From positions 1-46,085 of the IMG/VR virus record IMGVR_UViG_3300037882_004575: DNA of 46,085 nt, one strand, 5' to 3'. The notes beneath the pieces are model-generated. The model saw only the letters and a program-made list of their open reading frames with translations, searched no databases and was not told the origin of the DNA. Position 1 is the first letter of the stretch. Every line of letters begins with the position of its first letter. The position numbers and the translations under genes were made by a program. The DNA is from a virus. Below are positions 1-8,530 of the stretch, piece by piece.

Positions 1-1128
1 AATTCCTATTCGAATCAATCCGTGGTTGATGGGGTGAGCCAATTATCTCGCGTACAGGGGGCTAGTTTCTCAATAGATTTTAACCGGGAATTACTTGAGT
101 ATACTAATGAGTCACTTGAGAATACCAAATTCAACACGCCCGTTGTTAATTTTAATGGGGATTACTTAGTTACTAACGGCGCAAATGAGGAGAAATTGGG
201 ATTAGTCGTGAATGGAGTGGATAGTGCAATTTCGGCAATCAATCAGATTAAAAATTACTATTTAGTCGCAACTCACAACAATGATGAATTTTTATATTAT
301 TCGGGGCAAAAAAACTTAAATATATTCGCGGTCGGTAATTGCTTCCTAAATAGTTATAACGTAAACGCTTCTGTTGGCGGGTTTACATCGGCGTCCTTCA
401 CGGCAGAAGGTTTGAATGTAGAGTCATACACGGGAATTCCAACTGGTTTACCCTCACCCGCGTTAAATCTAACCGGCGGCCTATATGGTAACTTATTCAC
501 AATCTATTCCGGCAATTCCTTTTTTAACCCAAGCGGCGATTTCCCCGAGCAAATAGCAGCATTAGGGCATAAAGACATATTCATGGAAATTCCAATTAAT
601 TTTGGTTTTTCAACGGAAATGTCAGGATCAAATAGTTGCGCCCTTCAAGATTTTTCTCTGTCAATTAATTTCCCCAAAGACGACATTTACCGGATGGGTA
701 GCCCTGTACCAGAGCGTAATTTAAAGATGCCGGTATTGATGGAGCTTAATGCCAACGCAGTTTTAACTAAATGGCAGGCGGATACCTTACTTAGAAGTTG
801 CGGGGACGAAGAGAAAGATATTAAAATTGTCATCAAGAAACCTTGCACCGAATTCTTGGCAATTGAGTATTTCCTTAAGGGGATGAAACTTGAATCGCAA
901 GAAATTGGCGAAACGATGTTTGATAAAACCCGAGTTTCATTCCTTTGGCGCGGTTATATTCCTTATGTGAATTCAACGACGAATAATTTATATATTACGC
1001 GAGCCTTCGCGGGAAATACTTCTTACGCATATATTCTAACTCATGTACGACCAATTTTCGGTTATGATGTTGATGGAAATCCATTTGTTTCCGAAGAAGA
1101 GTTTTACGAAAGGGTCGAAGTATCCTAA
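1..1128 (+). CDS. Tail-tube-like structural protein, paralog A (5' partial)
   Basis: The reading frame is open to the first base of the window, so the true start lies upstream; the GTG at 22 is only the first internal candidate. The protein is a paralog of the products at 4321 and 5322. Residues just after the cut (QLSRVQGASFSIDFNRE) match RAQSFSHDFTINRQ of the 5322 product, 'TNGANEEKLGL' matches 'TDGANESKIGL', and 'GMKLESQ' near the C-terminus matches 'NAKLESQ'. Being alike in both halves suggests a duplicated tube-type beta fold. Likely role: a minor tail-tube or tube-related virion protein; the family assignment is inference from paralogy and context. It overlaps the next gene by one base. 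Its position upstream of the neck genes is unusual for a tube protein. Confidence 0.6.
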   Translation, partial: NSYSNQSVVDGVSQLSRVQGASFSIDFNRELLEYTNESLENTKFNTPVVNFNGDYLVTNGANEEKLGLVVNGVDSAISAINQIKNYYLVATHNNDEFLYYSGQKNLNIFAVGNCFLNSYNVNASVGGFTSASFTAEGLNVESYTGIPTGLPSPALNLTGGLYGNLFTIYSGNSFFNPSGDFPEQIAALGHKDIFMEIPINFGFSTEMSGSNSCALQDFSLSINFPKDDIYRMGSPVPERNLKMPVLMELNANAVLTKWQADTLLRSCGDEEKDIKIVIKKPCTEFLAIEYFLKGMKLESQEIGETMFDKTRVSFLWRGYIPYVNSTTNNLYITRAFAGNTSYAYILTHVRPIFGYDVDGNPFVSEEEFYERVEVS

Positions 1129-2348
1129 TGGCCATTTTTTATCCATCGGGCACAGGTTATATCCCCGTTGACGCTTGGGCGCAAACGACAAATCTTTATG
1201 GATTAGATGCTTACGCATACGGACCCCTAATCACGGGTGTCCCCTTACTATCGGGTGACTTTTTCTCGGGTAGATGGGCATCCTATTTCAAGGAGGACCA
1301 CGTCCAAATTAATAGGTTGACCTCAATTAATGATACTGCGAGCGCAAGTTTTACCGGTTATGAATTAGATTGGTTCGGGGGAACCTTTTCAACCAATAGC
1401 ACCGCGCGTTTTACTAATTTCTCCTTATCGTTCAATAATTCTGGGTTACCCTTGGTCGCTTATCAAGATAATGGCGATTCGATAGTTGGTTTTACTAATA
1501 AACCCTATGTAAATGTTTGGCAATTAAGTGGTTCCACTCCGATAAGCAGCGGATGGCTAGGTGAAGCGCCGGGGCTAATGAATTCCCTAATTATCGATCA
1601 GATTGGTGCTAAGGGTTCAGGTAATCGCTATCAAAGATATCAAACGGGCCAGAATTTATGCTTTTACCAACTTAATGATGCCTTATATTACCGTTTTCAG
1701 TCGGGTTTTGAGTGGTCTAGTGGCATTTTAATATCAAATGATTTAACCTCTGGATATAGAGGGCGGACTAAAATCGAAATATTAGAATATTCACTGGAAA
1801 AGCCATATAGCCCTTACCGTTTTGCGATATTAAATCAAAATGCGGGTGGAACTTCGCTCCGAATGATTGGATCAACTTATCTGATTCAGTGCGGATGGGA
1901 CGATTTTAAACGTTATGCTACGGGAGAGCTATTAACCGAGTATGGAATTCGCCCATTGGCAAGTGGTTATGGTGCGATAGTTTCCGATTATATATATGGG
2001 CCAAAGAAGACCCATGTTTTTAGTAACGATGATTATTATTTTGACAGTTTCAATTTATATTCAACTGGTTTACAAACGGGCCTAAATGGAACCGGTCTAT
2101 TTTTTAAGGACGGCTATTCCACGGGATTCGCGACTGGTTTAACATATAGTAACGAGAATTACTTCGCGAGCGATTTTAATCTGTATTCAACCGGATTTTA
2201 TAGCGGTTACGGAGTCACGGGAAATTTGACGGGATTCTCATCAGGGCTAAGCCCATTAGATAAGATAATTAGAAAACTAAATTACGATCAATTTACTGGG
2301 GTAACAAGTGGTTACTCGATTTGGTCCGGTTATTTAGGTGTAATGTAA
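1128..2348 (+). CDS. Gly/Tyr-rich structural protein, function unknown
   Basis: A 406-residue protein with no family I recognise. It starts on the last base of the preceding stop codon, so the two are probably translated together. It has no membrane segment or signal peptide. The C-terminal third (about residues 300-390) carries loose repeats of the type 'NLYSTG..TG..GTGLF' and 'NLYSTGF.SGY', rich in Tyr, Ser, Thr and Gly, as in beta-rich virion decoration or fibre proteins. The same TG/SG-rich style runs through neighbouring structural proteins. Between a tube-like protein and the neck genes it is most likely a virion component, possibly a head or neck decoration. Confidence 0.5.
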   Translation: MAIFYPSGTGYIPVDAWAQTTNLYGLDAYAYGPLITGVPLLSGDFFSGRWASYFKEDHVQINRLTSINDTASASFTGYELDWFGGTFSTNSTARFTNFSLSFNNSGLPLVAYQDNGDSIVGFTNKPYVNVWQLSGSTPISSGWLGEAPGLMNSLIIDQIGAKGSGNRYQRYQTGQNLCFYQLNDALYYRFQSGFEWSSGILISNDLTSGYRGRTKIEILEYSLEKPYSPYRFAILNQNAGGTSLRMIGSTYLIQCGWDDFKRYATGELLTEYGIRPLASGYGAIVSDYIYGPKKTHVFSNDDYYFDSFNLYSTGLQTGLNGTGLFFKDGYSTGFATGLTYSNENYFASDFNLYSTGFYSGYGVTGNLTGFSSGLSPLDKIIRKLNYDQFTGVTSGYSIWSGYLGVM

Positions 2349-2352
2349 CGAA

Positions 2353-2820
2353 ATGGCCTCATTATTTACGGATGCAGAAAAAGCTGAATTTAGCGCATTG
2401 CTCGTTGATGTGGCCGATACCTTTGAGCGCGAAATCACCGTTTATAAATCGCCCGAGAAGACAATGGTTTTCACTGAGGAAGGTTGGAATAGATTTTCGG
2501 AGAATGATCAAAACGATTTAAATAATCCTACAAATACCTATCAAAGATTTACCATTCAGGCGCGTATTTTGTATGCCAAACAGATGAAAGAGGAACTTTT
2601 AACCCCTTATGTTGGCGGCGCACTGGATGAGGCCCAACTTAAATTAGCAAGTTCAAACGGAATGGTCAGAATCAAGGTCGGGCCAACTGGTTATGCGATA
2701 ATGAAAGAGGTTAAGGAGTTGGAATTTGATGGTTTCCGCTTTTCTATCGCTAGTCCCGAACGCCCGCATGGCTTATTTACTCCGCAATATTATACCTTTT
2801 ACCTAACCTTAATTAAGTGA
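2353..2820 (+). CDS. Putative neck / head-closure protein
   Basis: A 155-residue soluble protein. It opens with an acidic helix (residues 1-25), then beta-rich sequence containing 'GGALDEAQLKLASSNGMVRIKV', and ends in hydrophobic strands (YYTFYLTLIK). I do not recognise the family from motifs. The size, the beta-rich second half and the place just before a gp10-like gene and a tail-terminator-like gene fit the head-closure or stopper proteins of siphoviruses, so the call rests on synteny. There is no clear Shine-Dalgarno; the gene starts 5 bases after the previous stop. Its 3' end overlaps the next gene by 4 bases (GTGA). Confidence 0.4.
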   Translation: MASLFTDAEKAEFSALLVDVADTFEREITVYKSPEKTMVFTEEGWNRFSENDQNDLNNPTNTYQRFTIQARILYAKQMKEELLTPYVGGALDEAQLKLASSNGMVRIKVGPTGYAIMKEVKELEFDGFRFSIASPERPHGLFTPQYYTFYLTLIK

Positions 2821-3452
2821 ACGAGAGTGCCTTAATTCGCGCTATTAGATCCCAACAAGAAAAATTACTTGTTCGGGAGGCCACCGCATTGGTTAGGGAG
2901 CAAATTTTTGAGCCTGCCGTTGAGCAAATGAGGCAAGACTTTGATAATCACCCCGTCACGCGAGAAATTGAGAATGGGAACGCCTCCGACAATATCAGTG
3001 ATACGCTAATTGGCGTTAAATCGAAAGATAATCCGCAAAATTTGTTCTCCTTTATCGGTTTTGAAAATGGCTCAGATCCAGTTTCGCCCATTAGAAATAT
3101 TCTAGACGAGGAAAATGAATCCGGGCCAAAAGTAAAATACATTCGCGGGTCCCAACAAGATGGCCTAAGGTTTAAATTCGCTTTCACACCACCCTCAAAA
3201 GAAGAAATGTTCAACGAGACTCCAATGCCATGGGCCGAAGGATTAAGTTGGGCCGATAGAATTGAGAAGGGTATTCCGGGGATTACGCATTTCTTATCAA
3301 AACCCGGAATTAAGGGTAGTCGCTCGGAGGGCGGCATTCAAGTTGATGCAAATATTTCGCCCGGAGCGCGGTTTAGGAACGTCTCCTACATATCGGGGAT
3401 TATAAATAAGTTTCTTGAGAATATTAGGAGGGGAACGAGGCGCGGAATATAA
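2817..3452 (+). CDS. Putative neck / tail-completion protein (HK97 gp10-like position)
   Basis: A 211-residue protein starting at GTG inside a GTGA overlap with the previous stop. The N-terminal 45 residues are a charged helix (REATALVREQIFEPAVEQMR), a usual feature of HK97 gp10-like neck and tail-completion proteins. The C-terminus is strongly basic (NIRRGTRRGI), compatible with contact with DNA or the portal. The middle holds a Gly/Pro-rich stretch, 'HFLSKPGIKGSRSEGG'. The function is inferred from gene order (neck gene, this gene, terminator-like gene, tube) and the helical N-terminus; no catalytic motif is present. It ends on the first base of the next ATG. Confidence 0.4.
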   Translation: MNESALIRAIRSQQEKLLVREATALVREQIFEPAVEQMRQDFDNHPVTREIENGNASDNISDTLIGVKSKDNPQNLFSFIGFENGSDPVSPIRNILDEENESGPKVKYIRGSQQDGLRFKFAFTPPSKEEMFNETPMPWAEGLSWADRIEKGIPGITHFLSKPGIKGSRSEGGIQVDANISPGARFRNVSYISGIINKFLENIRRGTRRGI

Positions 3453-4303
3453 TGAATAATCAAATAATCAACGATTGTAAAGCGTCTTTTCTCTTCTGGG
3501 TTGAGAATGCTCTCTTAAACGAGGGTCAAGCCTACAAGAATTATACATCGAAGCTATACTACCGCGCGGACAATCGTGTGCCGGGCTACGTTTCATATTC
3601 CGCCCCATTCAAACAGTGGGTTTACGATTATGGCGTTTCTGGTGCGCAAATTTGCTCTGGTATAAGCGGCTCAATAACACTGAGTAACAATCAAGGCGGT
3701 ATGTTAATTGATTATGAAAATGGGCGAGTTTTACTACCTTCGTCTTTCGGAACCGGTCTTAATATTAGTGGATCTTATGCATTTAAGGATTTTAATACTT
3801 ATTTGTCAAACGAAACTGAGGAGAAGCTATTAACAACAGAAAAATATTACTTAAATTCCCGCTACAATCAGGGTCCGGTCAGTGGAATTGAGCCTTACGC
3901 GGTCATTACCCCGGGAATGTTTATTAATGCCTTATCCACGGATAACAAAGGTTTCGCGTTAGGCGGCCTCAAACAGACAAGAATTTCAATGTCCACGATC
4001 CTTTTCGCCGAGACGATGGATAATTTGGACGCCGCGATTTCATTCCTGTCAGATAAAGCCGAAAAAAGTTTTCCTCAAATTAATAAATCAATTGACCCAT
4101 TAACTCCATTTGGCGGGGTTAAGACGGGCTTATACCCAAGCGGCTATAATTACCTAACCGTTAAGGGGCAAAATTGGGCTCCCGGGAATCTATTTTATGT
4201 CGAGTCTGTTCGCGGATCAAAGTTATCTGACAGCTTTAAAGTTAACAACAAGAATTTCGCGGGAATAGTTGATTTTCAAATTACGAAAGAAAGGTACACC
4301 TAA
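3452..4303 (+). CDS. Putative tail terminator / tail completion protein
   Basis: A 283-residue protein whose ATG shares one base with the upstream stop. The N-terminal 45 residues form a helix (DCKASFLFWVENALLNEG); the rest is beta-rich, with 'ITLSNNQGGMLIDYENGRVLLP', a hairpin pattern common in phage structural proteins. Tail terminator genes usually lie just before the tube gene, as here. I see no diagnostic motif and it is longer than most terminators (about 130-200 residues), so a neck or baseplate role is possible. Confidence 0.35.
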   Translation: MNNQIINDCKASFLFWVENALLNEGQAYKNYTSKLYYRADNRVPGYVSYSAPFKQWVYDYGVSGAQICSGISGSITLSNNQGGMLIDYENGRVLLPSSFGTGLNISGSYAFKDFNTYLSNETEEKLLTTEKYYLNSRYNQGPVSGIEPYAVITPGMFINALSTDNKGFALGGLKQTRISMSTILFAETMDNLDAAISFLSDKAEKSFPQINKSIDPLTPFGGVKTGLYPSGYNYLTVKGQNWAPGNLFYVESVRGSKLSDSFKVNNKNFAGIVDFQITKERYT

Positions 4304-4305
4304 AT

Positions 4306-4313
4306 AGTGTAAA
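4306..4313 (+). promoter_or_regulatory. AGTGTAA element upstream of tube paralog B
   Basis: AGTGTAAA lies in the 17-base gap between the stop at 4303 and the ATG at 4321. The same core is found before the genes at 5322, 8556 and 16212 and on the minus strand before SSB. Read as a -10 (TGTAAA), it ends 7 bases before the start codon. No -35-like hexamer precedes it. AAAGG at 4311-4315 could also serve as a ribosome binding site with a 5-base spacer, so the sequence may have both roles or only the second. Confidence 0.35.
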
Positions 4314-4320
4314 GGTAATT

Positions 4321-5271
4321 ATGCCATTTTTCCAATCACAGCACGTTAAGATTTCCACCGGGAACGGCGAGGGATTCCAGTCGATAGAGCGCATTCAAAG
4401 TGCTACTTGGGGTTTTCAGATTCCGCGTGCGGATATTAGTAATCTTGGCCGGTTTAAGCCACTTAATGAGCGCCCCGTAATTAACTATACACCAATCAGT
4501 TATAGTATAGATGCGATTAAAAGTTCTCGCGAAATTGAAACAAATCTAGGACTAATCAATACGACAGGTGTGGGAATCGTTTTAGGCCAAACTAACGGCA
4601 CTTCACTAACGAATTATGGAACCCGAAATCTAGAATTCCTAAATGGGGCTTCAAATTCAGCTAATTACGATACCAAAGTAACTGTTTATTCAGGTTGTTT
4701 AAATTCCTACTCAATGAACGTGAGTATTGGAGAGCCCGCGAAAGTGTCCTTTAACGGTGAGGGGTTTGATTATAAGGTAGAAGCCTTCACGGATGCTAAA
4801 GACAACACAAATTTTGCTACCGCTCTTGTTCGCGCGCAAGACACTTTCTATACGGGTATTCAATTCAGCGGTGCGGGCGTGACTGGATTAAACGTGCAAA
4901 GCTTCGGACTTAACCTAAGTTTCGGTCGGCAAGCGATTGGTTATTTCGGGCGCAAATTTCCAGATCGTCCTATTACTAGCATTAACGCATCAATTTCGGT
5001 AAACGGATTCTTGGAGGGGTTTAGCCCGCTAAATAATTTAAGCCACTTTGATTGCGGCCACCCATTAACGGGAAGTATTTTCGTGACTTTAATTCCCTCG
5101 TGTTCGGGTGCGGGTGCAGGAACAACTTACGAAATCACCAACTCTTACATTGATAGCGTCAACTTCGGTTCCTCGGTTGGTTCATTCACAAGTGTAGATT
5201 TTGGATTATCTTTACCAATCAGCGTTTCTGCCACTGAGGCCGCGAATGGGTCGAATTTAAAAATAACCTAA
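4321..5271 (+). CDS. Tail-tube-like structural protein, paralog B
   Basis: A 316-residue protein related to the products at 1-1128 and 5322-6437. The shared order is: an N-terminal 'RIQSATWGFQIPRADISNLGRF' segment (compare RAQSFSHDFTINRQDVNQMG), a middle 'LNSYSMNVSIGEPAKVSFNGEG' segment (compare SNINWNFSVGAIPTCDVTFE), then a second half repeating the same layout ('GLNLSFGRQAIGYFGRKFPD', later 'SVDFGLSLPI'). This looks like two tube-type beta domains in tandem. It is probably a minor tube or tail-terminal tube protein beside the major tube protein. The start is the ATG at 4321, preceded by AAAGG. Confidence 0.55.
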   Translation: MPFFQSQHVKISTGNGEGFQSIERIQSATWGFQIPRADISNLGRFKPLNERPVINYTPISYSIDAIKSSREIETNLGLINTTGVGIVLGQTNGTSLTNYGTRNLEFLNGASNSANYDTKVTVYSGCLNSYSMNVSIGEPAKVSFNGEGFDYKVEAFTDAKDNTNFATALVRAQDTFYTGIQFSGAGVTGLNVQSFGLNLSFGRQAIGYFGRKFPDRPITSINASISVNGFLEGFSPLNNLSHFDCGHPLTGSIFVTLIPSCSGAGAGTTYEITNSYIDSVNFGSSVGSFTSVDFGLSLPISVSATEAANGSNLKIT

Positions 5272-5286
5272 AGTTTCACGAAATAA

Positions 5287-5294
5287 AGTGTAAA
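5287..5294 (+). promoter_or_regulatory. AGTGTAA element, candidate late promoter of the major tail tube gene
   Basis: AGTGTAAA lies in the 50-base gap before the ATG at 5322, in the context AAATAAAGTGTAAAC. The same AAATAAGTGTAA context occurs on the minus strand before SSB. No -35-like hexamer lies 15-19 bases upstream. Transcription from this element would give an AT-rich leader of about 20 bases without a Shine-Dalgarno. A terminator closes the gene at 6460-6487, so the tube gene may be a separate, strongly expressed unit. The promoter role is inference from recurrence and position. Confidence 0.4.
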
Positions 5295-5321
5295 CAAAAA
5301 TAACTTAATCTATAAAATAAT

Positions 5322-6437
5322 ATGAGCAGAATCCGCAATTTATATCAATCTGAGGCCATCTTTATTACCAGCGGTGTCGCCTCTGGTTATATGTTCTCAT
5401 CGGGCAATTCCGGCATTAATGGCCTTTTACAAATTCATCGCGCCCAATCTTTCTCTCACGATTTTACAATTAATCGTCAGGATGTTAACCAGATGGGCCA
5501 ACTTTCCCGTGTTGACTCGATTATCACTGAAGCTCCGACCGTAAATCTTTCCCTTCAGTATTATCCTACTGATGGTGCAAATGAGTCTAAAATCGGTCTA
5601 TTTGCTAAGGGCGGCGTCTCTTGTTTATCCGGTATTCTATCTAAAGCCACCGACCCGAAGAATATTTTTTGCGTATTAAGTCCTGAAGGCTCTGATGCTA
5701 TCGGTAATACCAATACTAATGCCCAAGCTGTTTACGCTTTCGGTAATGCTTCCGTATCAAATATTAACTGGAATTTCTCAGTTGGCGCTATCCCAACTTG
5801 CGATGTTACTTTTGAAGCCCTTAACGTAGATTATCAGACTGGTTCACAAAATCTCCCAACTCCCGCCGTTAATCTTGAGAATGGTCGCCCAATTACTGGG
5901 ATTAATTTTAGCATTCCTACTGCTACCGCTGGAACTGGCGTCGGTCTATTAAGCGCCCTTAAACCCGGCGATGTTAACATTGAGATGGACAATTCCGATG
6001 CGACGGCTCTCGGTATTTATACCAGCGGCGCTAACAAGGTTCCCGTTCAAAGCGTTTCCATTTCCCTTCCTCTCGCGCGCGAAAATCTTAATCGTTTGGG
6101 TTCTGCCTTTGCTTATGCTAAAGCTGAAACTTACCCGATTACTCCCACCGTTCAGGTTGAGGTTTTTGCCACCGAACTTAAGGCCAGCTCTTTGAGCGAT
6201 GTTCTTTGTAATGACGCCTTCACTAATTTCGCTGTCACCTGTAAAGAACCAAACTGCGAAGGCACCGGCGCTGTTTTCCTTCGTTTTGATATTAGAAATG
6301 CTAAGCTGGAAAGCCAGTCCTTTTCAAATGCGGTTGGTCAAAATGCGGAAACTGTTAGTTTAAGCTATAGTTGCACAATAGGGGGACCCGAGGATATTAC
6401 AAACGGAATTATGATCTCCGGTCGGAATGCATTCTAA
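5322..6437 (+). CDS. Probable major tail tube protein
   Basis: A 371-residue protein of the same family as the two tube-like paralogs. Three facts mark it as the abundant one. It sits immediately before the chaperone-like and tape-measure genes. It has its own candidate promoter (5287) and a strong terminator (6460). Its codons differ from its neighbours: Leu is often CTT/CTC and Arg CGT/CGC, where surrounding genes favour TTA and AGA. The chain looks duplicated: 'FTINRQDVNQMGQL' and later 'SLPLARENLNRLGSA' occupy equivalent places, and each half ends in a similar beta segment. Tube proteins with two fused domains (T5 pb6) assemble as trimers instead of hexamers; whether that holds here is inference. 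The codon bias fades over the last 30 or so codons. Confidence 0.65.
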   Translation: MSRIRNLYQSEAIFITSGVASGYMFSSGNSGINGLLQIHRAQSFSHDFTINRQDVNQMGQLSRVDSIITEAPTVNLSLQYYPTDGANESKIGLFAKGGVSCLSGILSKATDPKNIFCVLSPEGSDAIGNTNTNAQAVYAFGNASVSNINWNFSVGAIPTCDVTFEALNVDYQTGSQNLPTPAVNLENGRPITGINFSIPTATAGTGVGLLSALKPGDVNIEMDNSDATALGIYTSGANKVPVQSVSISLPLARENLNRLGSAFAYAKAETYPITPTVQVEVFATELKASSLSDVLCNDAFTNFAVTCKEPNCEGTGAVFLRFDIRNAKLESQSFSNAVGQNAETVSLSYSCTIGGPEDITNGIMISGRNAF

Positions 6438-6459
6438 GCAAAGAATTAAAAAATAATTC

Positions 6460-6487
6460 AAAGCCCGCTATAAAAGGCGGGCTTTTT
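6460..6487 (+). terminator. Rho-independent terminator after the major tail tube gene
   Basis: A 9-bp perfect stem, AAAGCCCGC (6460-6468) paired with GCGGGCTTT (6477-6485), with an 8-base loop TATAAAAG and a run of five T (6483-6487). It lies 22 bases after the tube stop codon and 31 before the next gene, and would limit transcription into the chaperone and tape-measure genes. Confidence 0.9.
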
Positions 6488-6518
6488 CGTGTTTTAATAA
6501 GTAGGAATAAGGATCACA

Positions 6519-6806
6519 ATGGACAATAAAGCAGAACAACTATTTTTGTTTGGGTGTAAACGCAACGTCACGACTCTATTTAAGGATTTTCTAATGATTT
6601 TAGAAGCCCTTGAGAGCGATCACCTTGAATCAATGGGTAAACTAATGGATGCCCTACCAGAAGATCAGAAAGCGAAACTTATTTTAGCCAACCATTTGAC
6701 TCCTGAATATATGGACCGATTGCGCAAACGAGTATTATCTAACGGCAATGATTGCTACCGCTCAATTGAGGCAACGGTGGGTAAATTGAATATTGATTTT
6801 AAGTGA
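6519..6806 (+). CDS. Putative tail assembly chaperone (gpG-like position)
   Basis: A 95-residue acidic, helical protein, first gene after the tube terminator, with AAGGA five bases before its ATG. Size and position (between major tail protein and tape measure) match the small tail assembly chaperones of siphoviruses such as lambda gpG. No direct motif confirms it. In lambda, gpG is extended by a -1 ribosomal frameshift to gpGT. Here the next gene starts 30 bases later with its own AAGGAA site and I found no slippery heptamer at the 3' end, so a frameshifted extension is not supported. Confidence 0.4.
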   Translation: MDNKAEQLFLFGCKRNVTTLFKDFLMILEALESDHLESMGKLMDALPEDQKAKLILANHLTPEYMDRLRKRVLSNGNDCYRSIEATVGKLNIDFK

Positions 6807-6836
6807 GAATTTCACAATAATAAGGAACAAGCAAAC

Positions 6837-7568
6837 ATGAAAGAACTATACAAATTCAAGGTTAATGTTGAAACTGAAGTTGAAAAAACTGAGGTTAAAA
6901 CCGAAAATGGTCAGGAAACTACCATTAAAACCAAGGTTAAGGAGCCGGTGAGCCATGAGATTATTATGAAGCAACCTGCGCGTGGGGAAAATGATAAGTT
7001 TCGCCTGTTTTATGGTTCACAAATCAAGAAAGCCATTGATTCCGGTCTGATGACCAAAGCGGTTTTAGTAAATAAGCATATCGATGGCGCGGGGGCTTTA
7101 ATTTCAAAAGAAACGGCACGGCGAATTGCTGATTTGACCATTGGGATTGAAAAACTCCGAAACGAGCTAATTGAATTTGGCACGGTTAAGGAAGAGGAGA
7201 CTGAGAAAAAAGAGAAACAAGTTGATATCCTATCACGTCTAGTCGAGCACCAACGAGAAATTCAGGCTATCGAATCATCAAATCAAATTATCTTCCAAAA
7301 TACCGCCGAGTCTTACGCGCAAGAGCGGGCGAACCTTTGGTTGGTATTTAATCAGACATATTATCAAATCGGCGATAAGACTGAACCTCTATTTAAGGGG
7401 CATACATTTGAGGAAAAAGAAAATTTCTACTTTGATCTAGAGGAAAAGGCCGATCCATTATATTTGGCCGCGCATGAGAAACTTGCTCTATTCTGGGGAA
7501 TGTATAGTCTGGGGCGTGCTTCTAAATTTGAGGATTTTGAGCAGATTGAAAAAGACTTGAATCAATGA
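6837..7568 (+). CDS. Putative tail assembly protein, coiled coil
   Basis: A 243-residue, very charged protein. Residues 1-45 are Lys/Glu/Thr-rich. Residues 90-145 are predicted by eye to be a coiled coil (ARRIADLTIGIEKLRNELIE and the KEEETEKKEKQ stretch), and the C-terminal third is helical and acidic. There is a good ribosome binding site (AAGGAA, spacer 9). It overlaps the next gene by ATGA, so the two are translationally coupled. Between a gpG-like gene and the tape measure it may help fold or load the tape measure; this is inference from position, and the protein is longer than classical chaperones. Confidence 0.4.
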   Translation: MKELYKFKVNVETEVEKTEVKTENGQETTIKTKVKEPVSHEIIMKQPARGENDKFRLFYGSQIKKAIDSGLMTKAVLVNKHIDGAGALISKETARRIADLTIGIEKLRNELIEFGTVKEEETEKKEKQVDILSRLVEHQREIQAIESSNQIIFQNTAESYAQERANLWLVFNQTYYQIGDKTEPLFKGHTFEEKENFYFDLEEKADPLYLAAHEKLALFWGMYSLGRASKFEDFEQIEKDLNQ

Positions 7569-8530
7569 GCCGCATTCTCCGTCAGGCATTCCTTGACGTT
7601 TGTAACGGTTACTCAGTTTGCTCCTTAAATGGGACGAATCTTTATATTAAGCATTTATCCCATAAGGAGCATTTGTTTTTAGATGACCTTTACGAGAAAT
7701 TTCGTGAAGAAGCTATTGCAAATGGTTTACAATCAGAGCAAGATCGATTAAAATATATAATCGCGGAGGGTTTATGGACGGAAAAGCGGGAGTTTGAGAT
7801 TGTTCAGAAAAGGGATTATATCAAAAGGTTGAATGAGGGCAAAAAACTCATCAATTACCCATCAATATTAGAACGCCATAATAAGGATATTGAGGTTGAG
7901 ACTAACAAACTATACAAAATTGAATTAGAGCGGTTAGACTTAATTGGGGTAACGTGCGAATCTTATGCGAATAAGGTAATTAGTGATTATTATATTTTAA
8001 GATCCATATTTAAGGATGCTGATTGTAAAATTCCATACTTAACGGAGCAGGAATTCGATGAAATTGATGACGAGATATTAACGGAACTAATAGGCGCTTA
8101 TAGAACGGCGGGCGAAACGTGCTCGGATTCTAATTTAAAAAAGTTAGCCATTCAGGATTTTTATACTCCATATTTTTACTTGTGCGCGGATAACATATCG
8201 TCCTTTTTTGGTAAATCAATTTGCGACTTAACATATAATCAAGTCAAACTGGCCAATTTTTCAAAGTATTTTAAGGCACTGTTGGAAAATGTCGATATTA
8301 AAACGCTTCCCAAAAAGGCGGCGGAAGATCCCGATGAGCTGGTTAATTATTTGACAGTCACTAAAAATGCCAAGGGCGTAATTGATAAGAATCAACATGC
8401 AAACGTAGCCTTAGTTGGCGCAAATAAGAATGATATTGCGGCGATTACAGGTAAAGAACAAAACTCATTACCGGCCAAACCAATGAGCATGAAGGAAATG
8501 ATTGAATTAGAGAAAAAGCGGGGGCGCTGA
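7565..8530 (+). CDS. Pre-tape-measure tail protein, function unknown
   Basis: A 321-residue protein coupled to the previous gene through ATGA. It is helix-rich and hydrophilic, with no membrane segment. It contains five cysteines spread over the chain (for example CNGYSVCSLNG at 12-18 and LCADNISSFFGKSICDL near 213-228) but no CxxC zinc pattern. The C-terminus, 'KPMSMKEMIELEKKRGR', is a basic helix. I do not recognise a family. Its place immediately before the tape measure suggests a chaperone or a tail-initiation role. Confidence 0.4.
   Translation: MSRILRQAFLDVCNGYSVCSLNGTNLYIKHLSHKEHLFLDDLYEKFREEAIANGLQSEQDRLKYIIAEGLWTEKREFEIVQKRDYIKRLNEGKKLINYPSILERHNKDIEVETNKLYKIELERLDLIGVTCESYANKVISDYYILRSIFKDADCKIPYLTEQEFDEIDDEILTELIGAYRTAGETCSDSNLKKLAIQDFYTPYFYLCADNISSFFGKSICDLTYNQVKLANFSKYFKALLENVDIKTLPKKAAEDPDELVNYLTVTKNAKGVIDKNQHANVALVGANKNDIAAITGKEQNSLPAKPMSMKEMIELEKKRGR

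Noticed and set aside
6780-6860. Lambda G/GT-type programmed frameshift between 6519-6806 and the next gene
   Set aside because: The genes do not overlap, the second has its own AAGGAA site, and no slippery heptamer was seen before the stop.
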